From IMG/VR virus record IMGVR_UViG_3300030107_001967, positions 1 to 21,141 of that record: a stretch of 21,141 nucleotides of DNA, one strand, 5' to 3'. A program made the translations under genes and the position numbers. The stretch is from a virus. Positions within the stretch are counted from its first letter, which is position 1; the number at the start of each line of letters is the position of its first letter. Shown here in pieces: positions 1 to 6,836 of the stretch. The notes beneath the pieces are model-generated. The model saw only the letters and a list, made by a program, of their open reading frames with translations, did no database searches and had not been told where the DNA came from.

Positions 1-1
1 C

Positions 2-1135
2 GAGAAAAAGAATTTTAGAGGTGCGATATTTGCACCAACCAGGGTGCAAGTAAAACTACTAGCATGGGATGCGATAAAAGAATTTACCAGAATGATTCCT
101 GGAATGCGATATAATGAAACAGAGTTGAGGGCAGATTTTCCCAACAGAAGTCGCATCCAACTTTTTGGGGCGGAGAACCCAGATAGTGCCAGGGGGCAGT
201 ATTTTGATTTTGTTGTCTGCGATGAGTATGCACAAATGGACTCAAGAATGTTTGCAGAGGTTATTCGACCAGCTGTTGCAGATAGGCTGGGTAAAGTTGT
301 ATTTATTGGAACTCCCCAGGGAATGAATTTATTTTACGATTTATACGAAGAGGCTAAAGGTAATGATGAATGGTACACTTGTATTTTTAAAGCAAGTGAA
401 ACTGGTTTAGTACCTAAAGGAGAATTAGAGTCTGCACGAAAACTGATGACAGAAGATCAGTATATGCAAGAATTTGAATGCTCCTGGACTGCGAATATAT
501 CTGGATCGGTGTATGGAAAAATTATTCAGAAGATGGAAGAAGAAAAAAAGATTTCTCAATTTCCTTATGATCCTGGATATGAAACAACTGTCTTTTTTGA
601 TTTAGGATTAAGTGATCAGACTTGTTTGTTATTTACCCAACAAATAGGAAGAGCTTTAATTGTTTTTGACTGCTACAACAATAGTAATCAATCTTTGGAT
701 CATTATGCCGACTATATAAAAAAAACTGGCTACAACATTAAAAATTATGTGTTTCCACACGATATTGAACAACGAGAACTCTCAACTGGACACTCCAGAA
801 AAGAGTATGCGTATTCAATGGGAATGCGACCACTACGAGTATGTCCGAAACTATCGATAGAAGATGGTATTCATGCTGGACAAATACTCCTGGCTAAAAG
901 TTATATTGATAGAGCTAACTGTAAAAAATTTCTGGATGCAATGAAATGGTATCACAGAAAGTGGTTAGACAAACAACGAGTTTTTTCAAAACCAGTTCAT
1001 GATCACTCTTCGCATTATGCGGATGCGTGGAGAGTCTGTGCTGTTGCTTATCAAGAATTGGATTTGAATGAAAATAGACGACTAGAAAAATTTGCAACTG
1101 GCACAAACTATAACCCACTAGAGATAAGGATGTAA
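2..1135 (+). CDS. terL: Terminase large subunit, 5'-truncated by window edge
   Basis: This is the DNA-packaging motor of the phage; it couples ATP hydrolysis to translocation of DNA into the prohead and cuts the concatemer. The reading frame is open from base 2, upstream of the first GTG at 44, and the peptide before it (GAIFAPTRVQVK) matches the conserved segment that follows the ATPase start in terminases, so the true start and Walker A lie outside the window. Walker B with its catalytic Glu is visible as VVCDEY (Asp-Glu codons at 221-226). The C-terminal RNase H-like nuclease shows DLGLSDQT (Asp codon at 599), PHDIEQRE (Asp codon at 761) and HYADAW (Asp codon at 1022), consistent with the metal-binding acids. 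The protein resembles terminases of T7-like and marine podophages. The next gene starts one base after the stop. Confidence 0.95.
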   Translation, partial: EKKNFRGAIFAPTRVQVKLLAWDAIKEFTRMIPGMRYNETELRADFPNRSRIQLFGAENPDSARGQYFDFVVCDEYAQMDSRMFAEVIRPAVADRLGKVVFIGTPQGMNLFYDLYEEAKGNDEWYTCIFKASETGLVPKGELESARKLMTEDQYMQEFECSWTANISGSVYGKIIQKMEEEKKISQFPYDPGYETTVFFDLGLSDQTCLLFTQQIGRALIVFDCYNNSNQSLDHYADYIKKTGYNIKNYVFPHDIEQRELSTGHSRKEYAYSMGMRPLRVCPKLSIEDGIHAGQILLAKSYIDRANCKKFLDAMKWYHRKWLDKQRVFSKPVHDHSSHYADAWRVCAVAYQELDLNENRRLEKFATGTNYNPLEIRM

Positions 1136-1136
1136 C

Positions 1137-1358
1137 ATGGGATTTTTAAGACCTCCATCTCCACCACCGCCTCCACCACCACCGCCAATGCCGACATTGC
1201 CTCCAGCAACACCAGATGAGTTTTCTGAAGAGCAAAGACAAAAGGTTAAGGCGTTATTGGCTCAAAAAAAGAAAGGGTACACCGATACAATATTAACAAG
1301 TACCCAAGGCGATACGAGTGAAGCTGACACATACAAAAAAACATTATTAGGAGCATAA
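1137..1358 (+). CDS. Small proline-rich protein of the packaging/head module, unknown function
   Basis: A 73-residue protein with a polyproline tract near the N-terminus (prolines from residue 6, including a run of nine) and a charged helical stretch (EEQRQKVKALLAQKKK). The C-terminus reads TDTILTSTQGD followed by KKTLLGA. From memory, a similar TILTG...KKTLLG ending occurs in small virion-module proteins of other podophages, but I cannot name a characterised function. It lies between the terminase and the portal; its stop abuts the ATG of the next gene, which suggests coupled translation. The polyproline tract could stall ribosomes or serve as an extended linker. It is unlikely to be a chance frame, given the tight spacing and the conserved-looking tail. 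Confidence 0.75.
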   Translation: MGFLRPPSPPPPPPPPPMPTLPPATPDEFSEEQRQKVKALLAQKKKGYTDTILTSTQGDTSEADTYKKTLLGA

Positions 1359-2096
1359 ATGGCACACGAACCAGGACATGGAAGAAGTGGAGCTTTAACA
1401 AAAAGTTTTAAATCTTCTGTTAAAAAACAAAAAGCAAAAATTGCTTCTGGCAAAGCTTATGCAAGTAGGTCAAAAGAATATCATGTTCAACAAGCTAAAA
1501 GAGCTGTTACTAAAAATTTAGGTTTGACTGGTGTTAGTTATGGAGCTGCTGGACAAAAATTTGCAACCGATACATTTGCATCAAAACTAAAAGGTAAAGA
1601 TCAAAAGTTTTATGGTCATGAGGCAAATAAAGCTATTAATGAATATTTAGTTGGTGCTGGACTTGCTAAAAGAACTGGTGGCGGAGGATATTGGTTATCA
1701 TCAGCTGGGTATGAAACAAAATATGGAGCTGGATCATATGTTCCTGGGGCAAGACAACAATCCTTTGGAGCAATGGGAAGCGGAGATCCAACTGGTGCTT
1801 TAACATCAACTCCTATATCTAAATCAATGTTACAATCACAAAATAAATTTTTAGGTTTAGCAACAATGGTATTATCTGCAGCAGCACCTGGAATTGCTGG
1901 AACTGCAATGAGAGTTGCTGGAGCAAAAAATTTATATGATGCTGCAACACCGCAAAAAGCATACAATCAATATGAAGCAAAATTTGCAGCAAAACAAACT
2001 GGCAGACCATTTACACAAACTCGAAATGTTTTTGGTTTATTAGGTTTTGATCAACAGGGAAAGAAAACCAAGAAAGATACATTAGGTGGAGAATAA
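1359..2096 (+). CDS. Hypothetical Gly/Ala/Lys-rich head-module protein
   Basis: A 245-residue protein I do not recognise. The N-terminal third is basic (many Lys in residues 13-55). The middle is rich in Gly, Tyr and Ser. A hydrophobic Ala-rich stretch lies around residues 163-190 (FLGLATMVLSAAAPGIAG) and could be a membrane-active or buried helix. The C-terminus is again basic and ends KKDTLGGE. It starts directly after the stop of the proline-rich gene and its TAA shares one base with the portal ATG (TAATG), so it is translated as part of the head operon. The composition (basic, Gly/Ala-rich, one hydrophobic helix) would suit a minor virion protein or DNA-associated ejected protein, but that is inference. 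Confidence 0.8.
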   Translation: MAHEPGHGRSGALTKSFKSSVKKQKAKIASGKAYASRSKEYHVQQAKRAVTKNLGLTGVSYGAAGQKFATDTFASKLKGKDQKFYGHEANKAINEYLVGAGLAKRTGGGGYWLSSAGYETKYGAGSYVPGARQQSFGAMGSGDPTGALTSTPISKSMLQSQNKFLGLATMVLSAAAPGIAGTAMRVAGAKNLYDAATPQKAYNQYEAKFAAKQTGRPFTQTRNVFGLLGFDQQGKKTKKDTLGGE

Positions 2097-3700
2097 TGAA
2101 AACAGCAAAAGAATTATCCAATCAATTTAGTAAATTAAAAGGCAAACGACAAAACTGGGAAAGCCATTGGCAAGAAATTGCGGATTATGTTTTACCTAGA
2201 AGAGCTGATGTCAATAAATCTCGTTCATCTGGCGATAAAAGAACAGAATTTATTTATGATGGTACAGCTCTACACGCATCAGAGTTACTTTCCTCCTCTT
2301 TGCATGGGATGCTGACGAATGCAGCAACACCTTGGTTTAGTATGAGGTTCAAGAATGAATCATTGGCGATGGAAGAAGAAAGCAGAGAATGGCTCGAAGC
2401 CTGTACGCAAACTATGTACATTGCTTTAGATCGTTCCAATTTCCAACAAGAAATTCATGAGCTTTATACTGACCTGGTTGTTTTTGGCACATCAGCTATG
2501 ATGATAGAAGAGGATGATGAAAAGTTTTTACGATTTTCCACTAGACACATAAAAGAATTTTTTATTGAAGAAAACGATAAAGGTTTTGTTGATACAGTAC
2601 ACAGAGAAATAAAAATGACTGCTAGAGCTGCCTTTATGCGGTTTGGCGATAAGTTATCAAAACGAGTAAAAGATCTAGCAGAAAAAAAACCTTATGACGA
2701 AGTAACATTACATCATTGTGTAAAACCAAATGATGAAATGAATCCATATAAAATTGATAATAAATCAATGGCATTTTCTTCGATTTATTATGATCATGAA
2801 GATAGTAAAGTTATTTCCATCTCTGGATTTAATGAATTTCCTTTTGTAATACCAAGATGGTTAAAATCATCGTCTGAAATTTATGGAAGATCTCCATCCA
2901 TGACAGCTCTTTCTGATATTAAAATGATTAATAAAATGTCGGAAACAACAATTAAAGCTGCACAAAAAATGGTTGATCCACCTTTATTAGTTCCAGATGA
3001 TAGTTTTGTTTTACCAGTTAGAACACAACCAGGTGGTTTAAACTATTATAGAAGTGGTACACGAGATAGAATAGAACCATTACAAATTGGAGCTAATACT
3101 CCAGTTGGATTAAACCTAGAGGATCAACGAAGAGAAGCAATACGACAAGCTTACTTTGTAGACCAATTACTCATGTCGCAAGATGTACGAATGACAGCGA
3201 CTGAAGTTATGCAACGAAACGAAGAAAAAATGCGATTACTCGCACCAGTATTGGGTAGACTCCAAGCAGAAATGTTACAACCCCTTATTACTCGTTGTTT
3301 CAATATTATGTTGCGAAAAGGTCTATTACCAACACCACCAACTGCATTACAAGGTACAACTGTTGATATTGAGTATGTATCGCCACTTGCAAGATCTCAA
3401 CGAACTGGCGATGTACAAGCAATATTACGATCACTAGAAATTATAACTCCACTAGCACAAATGATGCCAGTTATGGATTATTTGGACTCTGATAAACTTG
3501 TTAAACATATTACGGATGTATTAGGAGTTCCAAGAAAAGTTTTACGATCTGATCAAGAGGTTGCCGAGATTAGACAACAACAGCAAGAAGCTGCTGCACA
3601 GCAACAACAACTTGATCAAACATCACAGATGGCTGAAGCTGGAGGTAGGGCAGCTCCTTTCTTGAAAGAGGTAAATAATGCCGAAGAGCAAACAACCTGA
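2096..3700 (+). CDS. Portal / head-to-tail connector protein
   Basis: A 534-residue homologue of the T7-type head-tail connector (gp8; Pfam Head-tail_con family). It forms the dodecameric ring at one capsid vertex through which DNA is packaged and ejected. The N-terminus has the family pattern: NWESHWQEIADYVLPRRAD, then DGTALHASELLSSSLHGMLT and the segment TPWFSMRF. A Gln-rich, probably helical barrel/C-terminal region lies around residues 480-515 (EIRQQQQEAAAQQQQLDQ). Length is close to T7 gp8 (536 residues). Translation probably couples to the upstream gene through TAATG. The 3' end overlaps the next gene by 23 bases. Assignment is strong by sequence pattern and position after the terminase. 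Confidence 0.95.
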   Translation: MKTAKELSNQFSKLKGKRQNWESHWQEIADYVLPRRADVNKSRSSGDKRTEFIYDGTALHASELLSSSLHGMLTNAATPWFSMRFKNESLAMEEESREWLEACTQTMYIALDRSNFQQEIHELYTDLVVFGTSAMMIEEDDEKFLRFSTRHIKEFFIEENDKGFVDTVHREIKMTARAAFMRFGDKLSKRVKDLAEKKPYDEVTLHHCVKPNDEMNPYKIDNKSMAFSSIYYDHEDSKVISISGFNEFPFVIPRWLKSSSEIYGRSPSMTALSDIKMINKMSETTIKAAQKMVDPPLLVPDDSFVLPVRTQPGGLNYYRSGTRDRIEPLQIGANTPVGLNLEDQRREAIRQAYFVDQLLMSQDVRMTATEVMQRNEEKMRLLAPVLGRLQAEMLQPLITRCFNIMLRKGLLPTPPTALQGTTVDIEYVSPLARSQRTGDVQAILRSLEIITPLAQMMPVMDYLDSDKLVKHITDVLGVPRKVLRSDQEVAEIRQQQQEAAAQQQQLDQTSQMAEAGGRAAPFLKEVNNAEEQTT

Positions 3701-3923
3701 ACAAGTTTTAAATGAGTTAAAACGATGTTACCAAATAACTTTTGGAACGAAAGAGGGTGCAATCGTATTGGAGGATTTAAAAAAGAAATGTGGATTTTAT
3801 AATTCTACATTTGATAAAGATCCTTACATTACAGCAAATCTGGAAGGACAAAGGCAAGTCGTATTACATATTCAGAATATGACAAAAACACAACCCAATT
3901 TAGGAGAAATACAAAATGGCTGA
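3678..3923 (+). CDS. Bbp19-like small phage protein
   Basis: An 81-residue protein matching the pattern of the Bbp19-like family named after Bordetella phage BPP-1: a helix ending in TKEGAIVLEDLKKKCGFY, then STF, a short acidic-Pro linker, and EGQRQVVLHIQNM. Proteins of this family are found between portal and scaffold genes in many podophages; their exact role is unknown to me. It overlaps the portal 3' end by 23 bases and the scaffold start by eight, so all three are likely translated in a chain. The ATG at 3678 is preceded by GAAAGAGG, a reasonable ribosome binding site lying inside the portal gene. Confidence is high that the gene is real, moderate for the family name. Confidence 0.85.
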   Translation: MPKSKQPEQVLNELKRCYQITFGTKEGAIVLEDLKKKCGFYNSTFDKDPYITANLEGQRQVVLHIQNMTKTQPNLGEIQNG

Positions 3924-4743
3924 AGAACAGACAACTGCACCAGAGGTGCAATCTGAACCGACTACAAATACAATACAAGAAGAACCAAAAAGTTTTGTTA
4001 GTTCATTACCAGAAGATTTACGAACAGAACCATCCCTACAAAATATCCAGGATGTTAATCAACTAGCAAAAGGTTATGTTTCCGCCCAACGAATGGTCGG
4101 AGCTGACAAAATGGCTATTCCAACAAAGAACTCTACTCCAGATGACTGGAAAGAAGTTTATACAAAGTTAGGACTGCCAGATACTCCAGATAATTATGGA
4201 GTAAATTTTAATTTAGCCGAGGGAGCAAGTCCAGAACCAGTTAATGGTTTTTTAAAAGTTGCACATGAGAATGGTGTTTTACCACACCAGGCACAAGCAA
4301 TTTTAGATTATTATACTGGTCTTGAAACAACTAATACTGAAAGTGCAAATGCAGCTGTCGAATTAGCAAAAACAAATAATGAGGCAGAATTGCGAAAAGA
4401 ATTTGGTTTAGCTTATCAAGAAAAACTTAATGCAGCCAATGAAGTGTTTAAATCTTTTTTTTCAACTGATATGGCAAATGTAAAACTTGAAGATGGTACA
4501 CCAATCGGTAATCATCCAGGCTTTATTAAATCACTAGCTGAAATGTCAAAAAATTTTAGTGAAGATACAATTAAAGCTGGACAAGAAACGACTGGTAATT
4601 TAACACCAAATGAAGCGACAACAGAAATAAATAAAATTATGGGCGATAAAAATCATCCATATCATCTCAAAGAGCATCCAGGACACGATGCAGCTGTTAA
4701 AGAGATGAGTGATTTATTCGCAGCAAAAGTTTCAATGGGGTAG
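3916..4743 (+). CDS. Capsid assembly scaffolding protein
   Basis: A 275-residue acidic protein with the podophage scaffold pattern. It has a disordered, Glu/Thr/Pro-rich N-terminus (residues 1-25), then SSLPEDLRTEPSLQNIQDVNQ leading into LAKGYVSAQRMVGADK, PTKNSTPDDWKEVYTKLGLP and TPDNYGV. The middle is Ala/Glu-rich and probably a coiled coil (residues 140-185). The C-terminus, HPYHLKEHPGHDAAVKEMSDLF, is the usual end of the family. It acts inside the prohead, directing assembly of the major capsid protein made by the next gene, and leaves before or during packaging. The start overlaps the previous stop (ATGGCTGA). Its length is close to T7 gp9 (about 307 residues). Confidence 0.9.
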   Translation: MAEEQTTAPEVQSEPTTNTIQEEPKSFVSSLPEDLRTEPSLQNIQDVNQLAKGYVSAQRMVGADKMAIPTKNSTPDDWKEVYTKLGLPDTPDNYGVNFNLAEGASPEPVNGFLKVAHENGVLPHQAQAILDYYTGLETTNTESANAAVELAKTNNEAELRKEFGLAYQEKLNAANEVFKSFFSTDMANVKLEDGTPIGNHPGFIKSLAEMSKNFSEDTIKAGQETTGNLTPNEATTEINKIMGDKNHPYHLKEHPGHDAAVKEMSDLFAAKVSMG

Positions 4744-4865
4744 TGCGTAAGCATCCTATTTGACAATCTGAACAGAAGATCAACTAACAGTTGTAAAATG
4801 CAGAAGAACCTACTTTGTAGACAATTCATCGAAATTTAACCTTAATTTGAAAATGGAGGACAATT
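4744..4865 (+). promoter_or_regulatory. Leader region before the capsid gene with strong Shine-Dalgarno and possible promoter
   Basis: This 122-base gap is the longest non-coding stretch between 5' edge and tail fibre, and it precedes the gene that must be expressed most. TTGACA, a perfect sigma70 -35 box, lies at 4760-4765, and an AT-rich TAAAAT at 4794-4799 resembles a -10 box, but the 28-base spacing between them is too long, so a promoter is uncertain. A short inverted repeat CAACT-AAC-AGTTG occupies 4781-4793. The ribosome binding site GGAGGA at 4855-4860, five bases before the ATG at 4866, is among the strongest in the window and fixes the capsid start. A phage-polymerase promoter cannot be judged without other copies. 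Confidence 0.5.
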
Positions 4866-5741
4866 ATGTCTAATCAAATTACTACAGCTTTTGTACAGCA
4901 GTATAGTTCTAATGTACAAATGTTGGCTCAACAAATGGGTAGCCGTTTGCGTGAGGCTGTAGATGTGGAAAGTATTACTGGAAAGAATGCTTATTTTGAT
5001 CAAGTTGGTGTAACAGCTGCTCAAATAAGAACTTCTAGACACGCAAATACTCCACAAATTGATACTCCTCATTCAAGAAGAAGAGTTAGTTTAGCAGATT
5101 ACGAGTGGGCTGATCTTATTGATGATGCCGATAAAGTAAGAATGTTAGCTGATCCTACTTCAAGCTACGCAAAAGCAGCAGCAGCTGCAATGGGTAGATC
5201 TATGGATGATGTTGTTATCACAGCTTTAGGTGGAACTGCATACTCTGGCGAAACTGGAGGCACTTCTGTGGCTCTACCTAGCACTCAAAAGTTTGCAACT
5301 TCAAACCAATCTGATGGTTTAACTGTTGCTAAACTACTTGATGCTAAAAAGAAACTGGATCTAAAAGATGTAGATCCAAGCATACCTAGATTTATAGTAT
5401 GCGGAGCAACTCAAATAAGTGATTTGCTCAATACAACTGAAGTAAAATCTTCTGATTATAATACTGTTAAAGCTCTTGCAGCTGGACAGTTGGATTCATT
5501 TTTAGGATTCAAATTTATTATGTCAAATAGATTAAACTTTGATGCAAGTAATACTGACGACAGATTAGTTTTTGCTTTCACAAAAGATGCTATCAAACTT
5601 GCTATTGGCAAGGATATTACAGCTCGTATTTCAGAGAGAGATGATAAATCATACTCTACTCAAGTGTACTACTGTATGGCTATTGGTGCAACTCGAATGG
5701 AAGAAGAAAAAGTTGTTCAGATTCCTTGCCATGAAGCATAG
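4866..5741 (+). CDS. Major capsid protein
   Basis: A 291-residue protein that builds the icosahedral shell. It shows the pattern of the phage capsid family PF19821 found in marine and other podophages: an N-terminal FVQQYSSNVQMLAQQMGSRL, then VSLADYEWADLIDDADKVRML, DPTSSYAKAAAAAMGRSMDDV and a Gly-Thr-rich loop (ALGGTAYSGETGG). The C-terminal half is the expected beta-rich HK97-like region, with IPRFIVCGATQISDLLNT and the closing ARISERDDKSYSTQVYYCMAIGA (shown in part). It sits directly after the scaffold, has the strong Shine-Dalgarno GGAGGA, and is followed 12 bases later by a small structural gene and then a terminator. HK97-like fold is family knowledge, not something visible from the sequence alone. 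Confidence 0.93.
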   Translation: MSNQITTAFVQQYSSNVQMLAQQMGSRLREAVDVESITGKNAYFDQVGVTAAQIRTSRHANTPQIDTPHSRRRVSLADYEWADLIDDADKVRMLADPTSSYAKAAAAAMGRSMDDVVITALGGTAYSGETGGTSVALPSTQKFATSNQSDGLTVAKLLDAKKKLDLKDVDPSIPRFIVCGATQISDLLNTTEVKSSDYNTVKALAAGQLDSFLGFKFIMSNRLNFDASNTDDRLVFAFTKDAIKLAIGKDITARISERDDKSYSTQVYYCMAIGATRMEEEKVVQIPCHEA

Positions 5742-5753
5742 GAGGGTTAAGAT

Positions 5754-6191
5754 ATGGCTAGTGTTAAAGGTGTAGCAATAACAAATCTTGATGCTGTTCC
5801 AGCAGTTAATTCTGATGGCGGTAATTTATCTCCAATGATGGTTTGGCATGATACTTACGAAGCATCCTCTCTTGGTAGTGGTTCTGACATCACTATCGCA
5901 AGAATACCAGCTGGAGCAACTATTCACGATGTTGTAATCAAAGCTGATGCTCTTGGTGGATCATCAACTTTAAAAGTTGGCGATTCTGGAGATGACGATA
6001 GATACCTAGCAGCTGTCGGTACTTGGAATGCAGCTGGACAATGCCAATCAATGTTGGCTGGTTCAACTGCTGCAAATACTGCGGTAGCTGGTTTAGGGTA
6101 TAAAGTGTCTGAAGCTACAGATCTAAAAATTACTACTGGTGGTGCAACCATTAGTGGAACGATTTATTTCTGGGTTTATTACACTCAATAA
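5754..6191 (+). CDS. Putative capsid decoration / minor head protein
   Basis: A 145-residue protein, Gly/Ala/Ser/Thr-rich with alternating hydrophobic residues that suggest an all-beta fold (DITIARIPAGATIHDVVIKAD, then STLKVGDSGDDDRYLAA and ISGTIYFWVYYTQ). The GDSGDDDRYLAA segment is familiar from small structural proteins next to capsid genes in marine podophages. It has a strong ribosome binding site, GGAGGG at 5741-5746, and shares a transcription unit with the capsid gene that ends at the terminator at 6200. High expression together with capsid protein and the predicted beta fold make a decoration or head-fibre protein most likely. The precise role is inferred from position. Confidence 0.75.
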   Translation: MASVKGVAITNLDAVPAVNSDGGNLSPMMVWHDTYEASSLGSGSDITIARIPAGATIHDVVIKADALGGSSTLKVGDSGDDDRYLAAVGTWNAAGQCQSMLAGSTAANTAVAGLGYKVSEATDLKITTGGATISGTIYFWVYYTQ

Positions 6192-6199
6192 TCTTATTG

Positions 6200-6227
6200 A
6201 AAGAGGGGATTTATTCCCCTCTTTTTT
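6200..6227 (+). terminator. Strong rho-independent terminator after the capsid unit
   Basis: A perfect 10-bp stem AAAGAGGGGA / TCCCCTCTTT (6200-6209 and 6215-6224) with a five-base TTTAT loop runs into a T tract (6222-6227). It lies nine bases after the stop of the decoration gene and before tail tubular protein A. T7 has its main terminator Tphi at the equivalent place, just after capsid gene 10, so it probably lowers transcription of tail genes relative to capsid genes. Confidence 0.9.
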
Positions 6228-6248
6228 CATTTTTTAAAAAGGACAATA

Positions 6249-6836
6249 ATGGCATCACAAGTTGAAATATGTAACTCCGCATTAAATATGTTGGGAGCAA
6301 ATAATATTACATCCTTGACCGAGGATAGTAAAAACGCAAGGTTGCTAAACCAGAGGTATGAGCCAGTTAGAGATGCAGTCTTTCGTTCACACTCCTGGAA
6401 CTGTTTAATTAAACGAGTAGAATTAGCACAAGATACAGATACTCCCTCACACGAATATACAAAACAATATACTTTACCATCGGACTGTTTAAGAGTTTTA
6501 CGCATAGGCGGACATCATGATAGTTCTTCTTCCGATTTAGATGATGGACAAAAATTTAAAATAGAGGGAAGAAAATTATTAACTGATGAAGCAACAATTT
6601 ATTTAATCTATGTTGCTTTAATTACAGATGTAAATCAATATGATACATTACTTCGAGAAACACTTGCAGCTCGATTAGCAGCAGAATTAGCTTATGCGAT
6701 TACATCGTCTACAGCTTTATCAAATTCATTAAAAGACACTTATTTAGAAAAATTACGAGAAGCTCGATTTACCGATGCAACCGAGGGAAGTGCGGATAAT
6801 ATAGATTCAAGTACATTTATTAATGCGAGGTATTAA
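6249..6836 (+). CDS. Tail tubular protein A (adaptor, T7 gp11-like)
   Basis: A 195-residue protein of the T7 gp11 family, which forms the ring joining the portal to the tail nozzle. The N-terminal motif is diagnostic: EICNSALNMLGANNITSLTEDSKNARL, in which the conserved parts are EICNSALNMLG and SKNARLLNQRYEPVRDAV, followed by HSWNCLIKRVEL. A later segment, YTLPSDCLRVLRI, is also typical. The length is essentially that of T7 gp11 (196 residues). The start is supported by AAGGACA eight bases upstream (AAAAAGGACAATAATG). Its TAA shares a base with the ATG of tail tubular protein B (TAATG), so the two tail proteins are translationally coupled. Confidence 0.93.
   Translation: MASQVEICNSALNMLGANNITSLTEDSKNARLLNQRYEPVRDAVFRSHSWNCLIKRVELAQDTDTPSHEYTKQYTLPSDCLRVLRIGGHHDSSSSDLDDGQKFKIEGRKLLTDEATIYLIYVALITDVNQYDTLLRETLAARLAAELAYAITSSTALSNSLKDTYLEKLREARFTDATEGSADNIDSSTFINARY

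Noticed and set aside
1616-1966. Open frame of 116 codons on the minus strand
   Set aside because: Antisense to the unknown 245-residue gene, which has coupled junctions on both sides; the minus-strand product has no recognisable pattern.
4760-4799. TTGACA and TAAAAT as a sigma70 promoter for the capsid gene
   Set aside because: The boxes are 28 bases apart, too far for a sigma70 promoter, and no good -10 box lies 16-18 bases after TTGACA; kept only as a possible control region.
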